Assembly (NCBI RefSeq): GCF_048270095.1
Contig: NZ_JBLWTL010000011.1
Span: forward strand, 1 to 64,000
Direction of reading: 5' to 3'
Source: Maricaulis sp048270095
Lineage (GTDB): Bacteria > Pseudomonadota > Alphaproteobacteria > Caulobacterales > Maricaulaceae
DNA length: 64,000 bases
The notes beneath the pieces are model-generated. The model did not search any database. It saw only the letters and a list, made by a program, of their open reading frames with translations, and was not told the origin of the DNA. The position numbers were made by a program, and so were the translations under genes. Positions 63,268 to 64,000 of this stretch are shown one piece after another (the stretch's first letter is position 1; the number at the start of each line of letters is the position of its first letter).

Positions 63268-64000
63268 TCCTGCCTTTCGCAGGCGAGTATTGTCCGCACT
63301 GGTGCTCGGTCCGCTCGCTCTCGGTCTTCTCACCTATGGCGGATTGCCGTTTACCGCCTGGGTCGCTGCCTTTGCGGCCGCGATGGCCTGGGAATGGATC
63401 CAGATGTCAGATCGCGATGCACCGCCGGTCGCCTATGCGATTGCGTGCGCCACGGCCTCGGGCACTGTCCTGCTGGCCGGGCAGGTGGGCATTGCCGACG
63501 CGGTGTTCTGGGGCGCTGCGGGAACGCTGGCCAGTGCCATCGAACGCTGGCGCCGCGGCTGGTCGGTTGAAGTCGTCGGCGTGCTCTACGTCTCGCTTGC
63601 CGCGGCCCTGCTCGCTGCGATGCGCGCCGACCCGGCACACGGTCTGCACGCGGTGATCCTGCTATTCGCGATTGTCTGGGCCGCCGACAGCTTCGCCTAT
63701 CTGGTCGGCACCTGGCTTGGGGGGCCCAAGCTCCTGCCGCTGGCCAGCCCGAACAAGACGTGGTCGGGCTTTCTGGCCGGCCTGACTGCCGGCCTCGTGG
63801 CGGGCCTGGCCGCTGGCGCTGTTTTCGGTCTGGACCGGCTGTCGACCGCGATATTCGCTCTGGTCGTCGCGACCGCATCGGTGGCCGGCGATCTGTCGAT
63901 GTCGATCTTCAAGCGCAGTTTTGACGTCAAGGATTCCGGGACGCTTATCCCGGGCCATGGCGGTGTCCTGGACCGGGTTGATGCCCTGATGCTCGCGGTC
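63251..64000 (+). CDS. cdsA: Phosphatidate cytidylyltransferase (3' partial)
   Basis: 250 codons are visible, running off the right edge in an open frame. This polytopic membrane enzyme makes CDP-diacylglycerol from phosphatidate and CTP, the branch point of phospholipid synthesis. ASPNKTWSGF and the CdsA signature SIFKRSFDVKDSG...IPGHGGVLDRVDALM are present near the end, so only a few C-terminal residues should be missing. ATG 63251 overlaps uppS by 17 bases, consistent with translational coupling in the conserved uppS-cdsA pair. Confidence 0.95.
   Translation, partial: MPARRDPAFRRRVLSALVLGPLALGLLTYGGLPFTAWVAAFAAAMAWEWIQMSDRDAPPVAYAIACATASGTVLLAGQVGIADAVFWGAAGTLASAIERWRRGWSVEVVGVLYVSLAAALLAAMRADPAHGLHAVILLFAIVWAADSFAYLVGTWLGGPKLLPLASPNKTWSGFLAGLTAGLVAGLAAGAVFGLDRLSTAIFALVVATASVAGDLSMSIFKRSFDVKDSGTLIPGHGGVLDRVDALMLAV

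Overview
This 64 kb window is chromosomal DNA from a GC-rich alphaproteobacterium. Gene content and order (tig-clpP-clpX-lon; nuoA-N followed by birA-coaX-rnj-mce-DUF1467-proS-lolC-lolD-dnaE; rpsB-tsf-pyrH-frr-uppS-cdsA) fit the Caulobacterales/Maricaulales branch. A Maricaulis-like marine stalked bacterium is my best guess, made from synteny and protein character rather than a database search. I see no prophage, insertion sequence or CRISPR array; most of the window is core genome in long co-directional runs on the + strand.

Layout. 1-6 kb: the end of an NAD(P)H-hydrate repair gene, a malic enzyme fused to a phosphotransacetylase-like domain, a MATE exporter, a TPMT-like methyltransferase and an orphan receiver-PAS protein. 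6.2-13.3 kb: tRNA-Leu, a cluster of 116-bp tandem repeats, then the protein quality-control block tig, clpP, clpX, lon. 13.3-14.7 kb: pheA behind a leader peptide and attenuator. 14.7-17.8 kb: pspA-yiaA, a sterol desaturase-like hydroxylase and a TetR regulator, whose promoters share one palindromic operator. 17.8-24.3 kb: tRNA-Val with a second tandem-repeat cluster, a secreted M14 peptidase, the biotin genes bioD-bioF with divergent bioA, and tRNA-Asp. 24.3-33.2 kb: envelope and accessory genes (small secreted protein, lipoprotein, DEAD-box helicase, PlpD-like patatin, carboxylesterase, alpha/beta hydrolase). 33.5-47.9 kb: an uninterrupted 14-gene complex I operon. 47.9-55.3 kb: birA, coaX, RNase J, methylmalonyl-CoA epimerase, DUF1467, proS and lolCD. 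55.4-59.0 kb: a 31-codon membrane microprotein and dnaE. 59.2-64.0 kb: rpsB, tsf, pyrH, frr, uppS and the start of cdsA, which runs off the window.

The most promising system is the inferred membrane-homeostasis regulon at 14.7-17.8 kb. A TetR regulator with a WHG-type C-terminal domain lies divergent from a membrane di-iron hydroxylase. Three copies of one operator (consensus AAYGAACNATGTTCW) sit in front of tetR, the hydroxylase and the neighbouring pspA-yiaA operon. Other items worth checking are the pheA attenuator with two Tyr-Phe codon pairs, two tandem-repeat clusters that begin exactly at the CCA end of two tRNA genes and share a 24-bp core, a 22-bp triplication over the pyrH stop codon, a 17-bp duplication of a start codon, and the microprotein upstream of dnaE.
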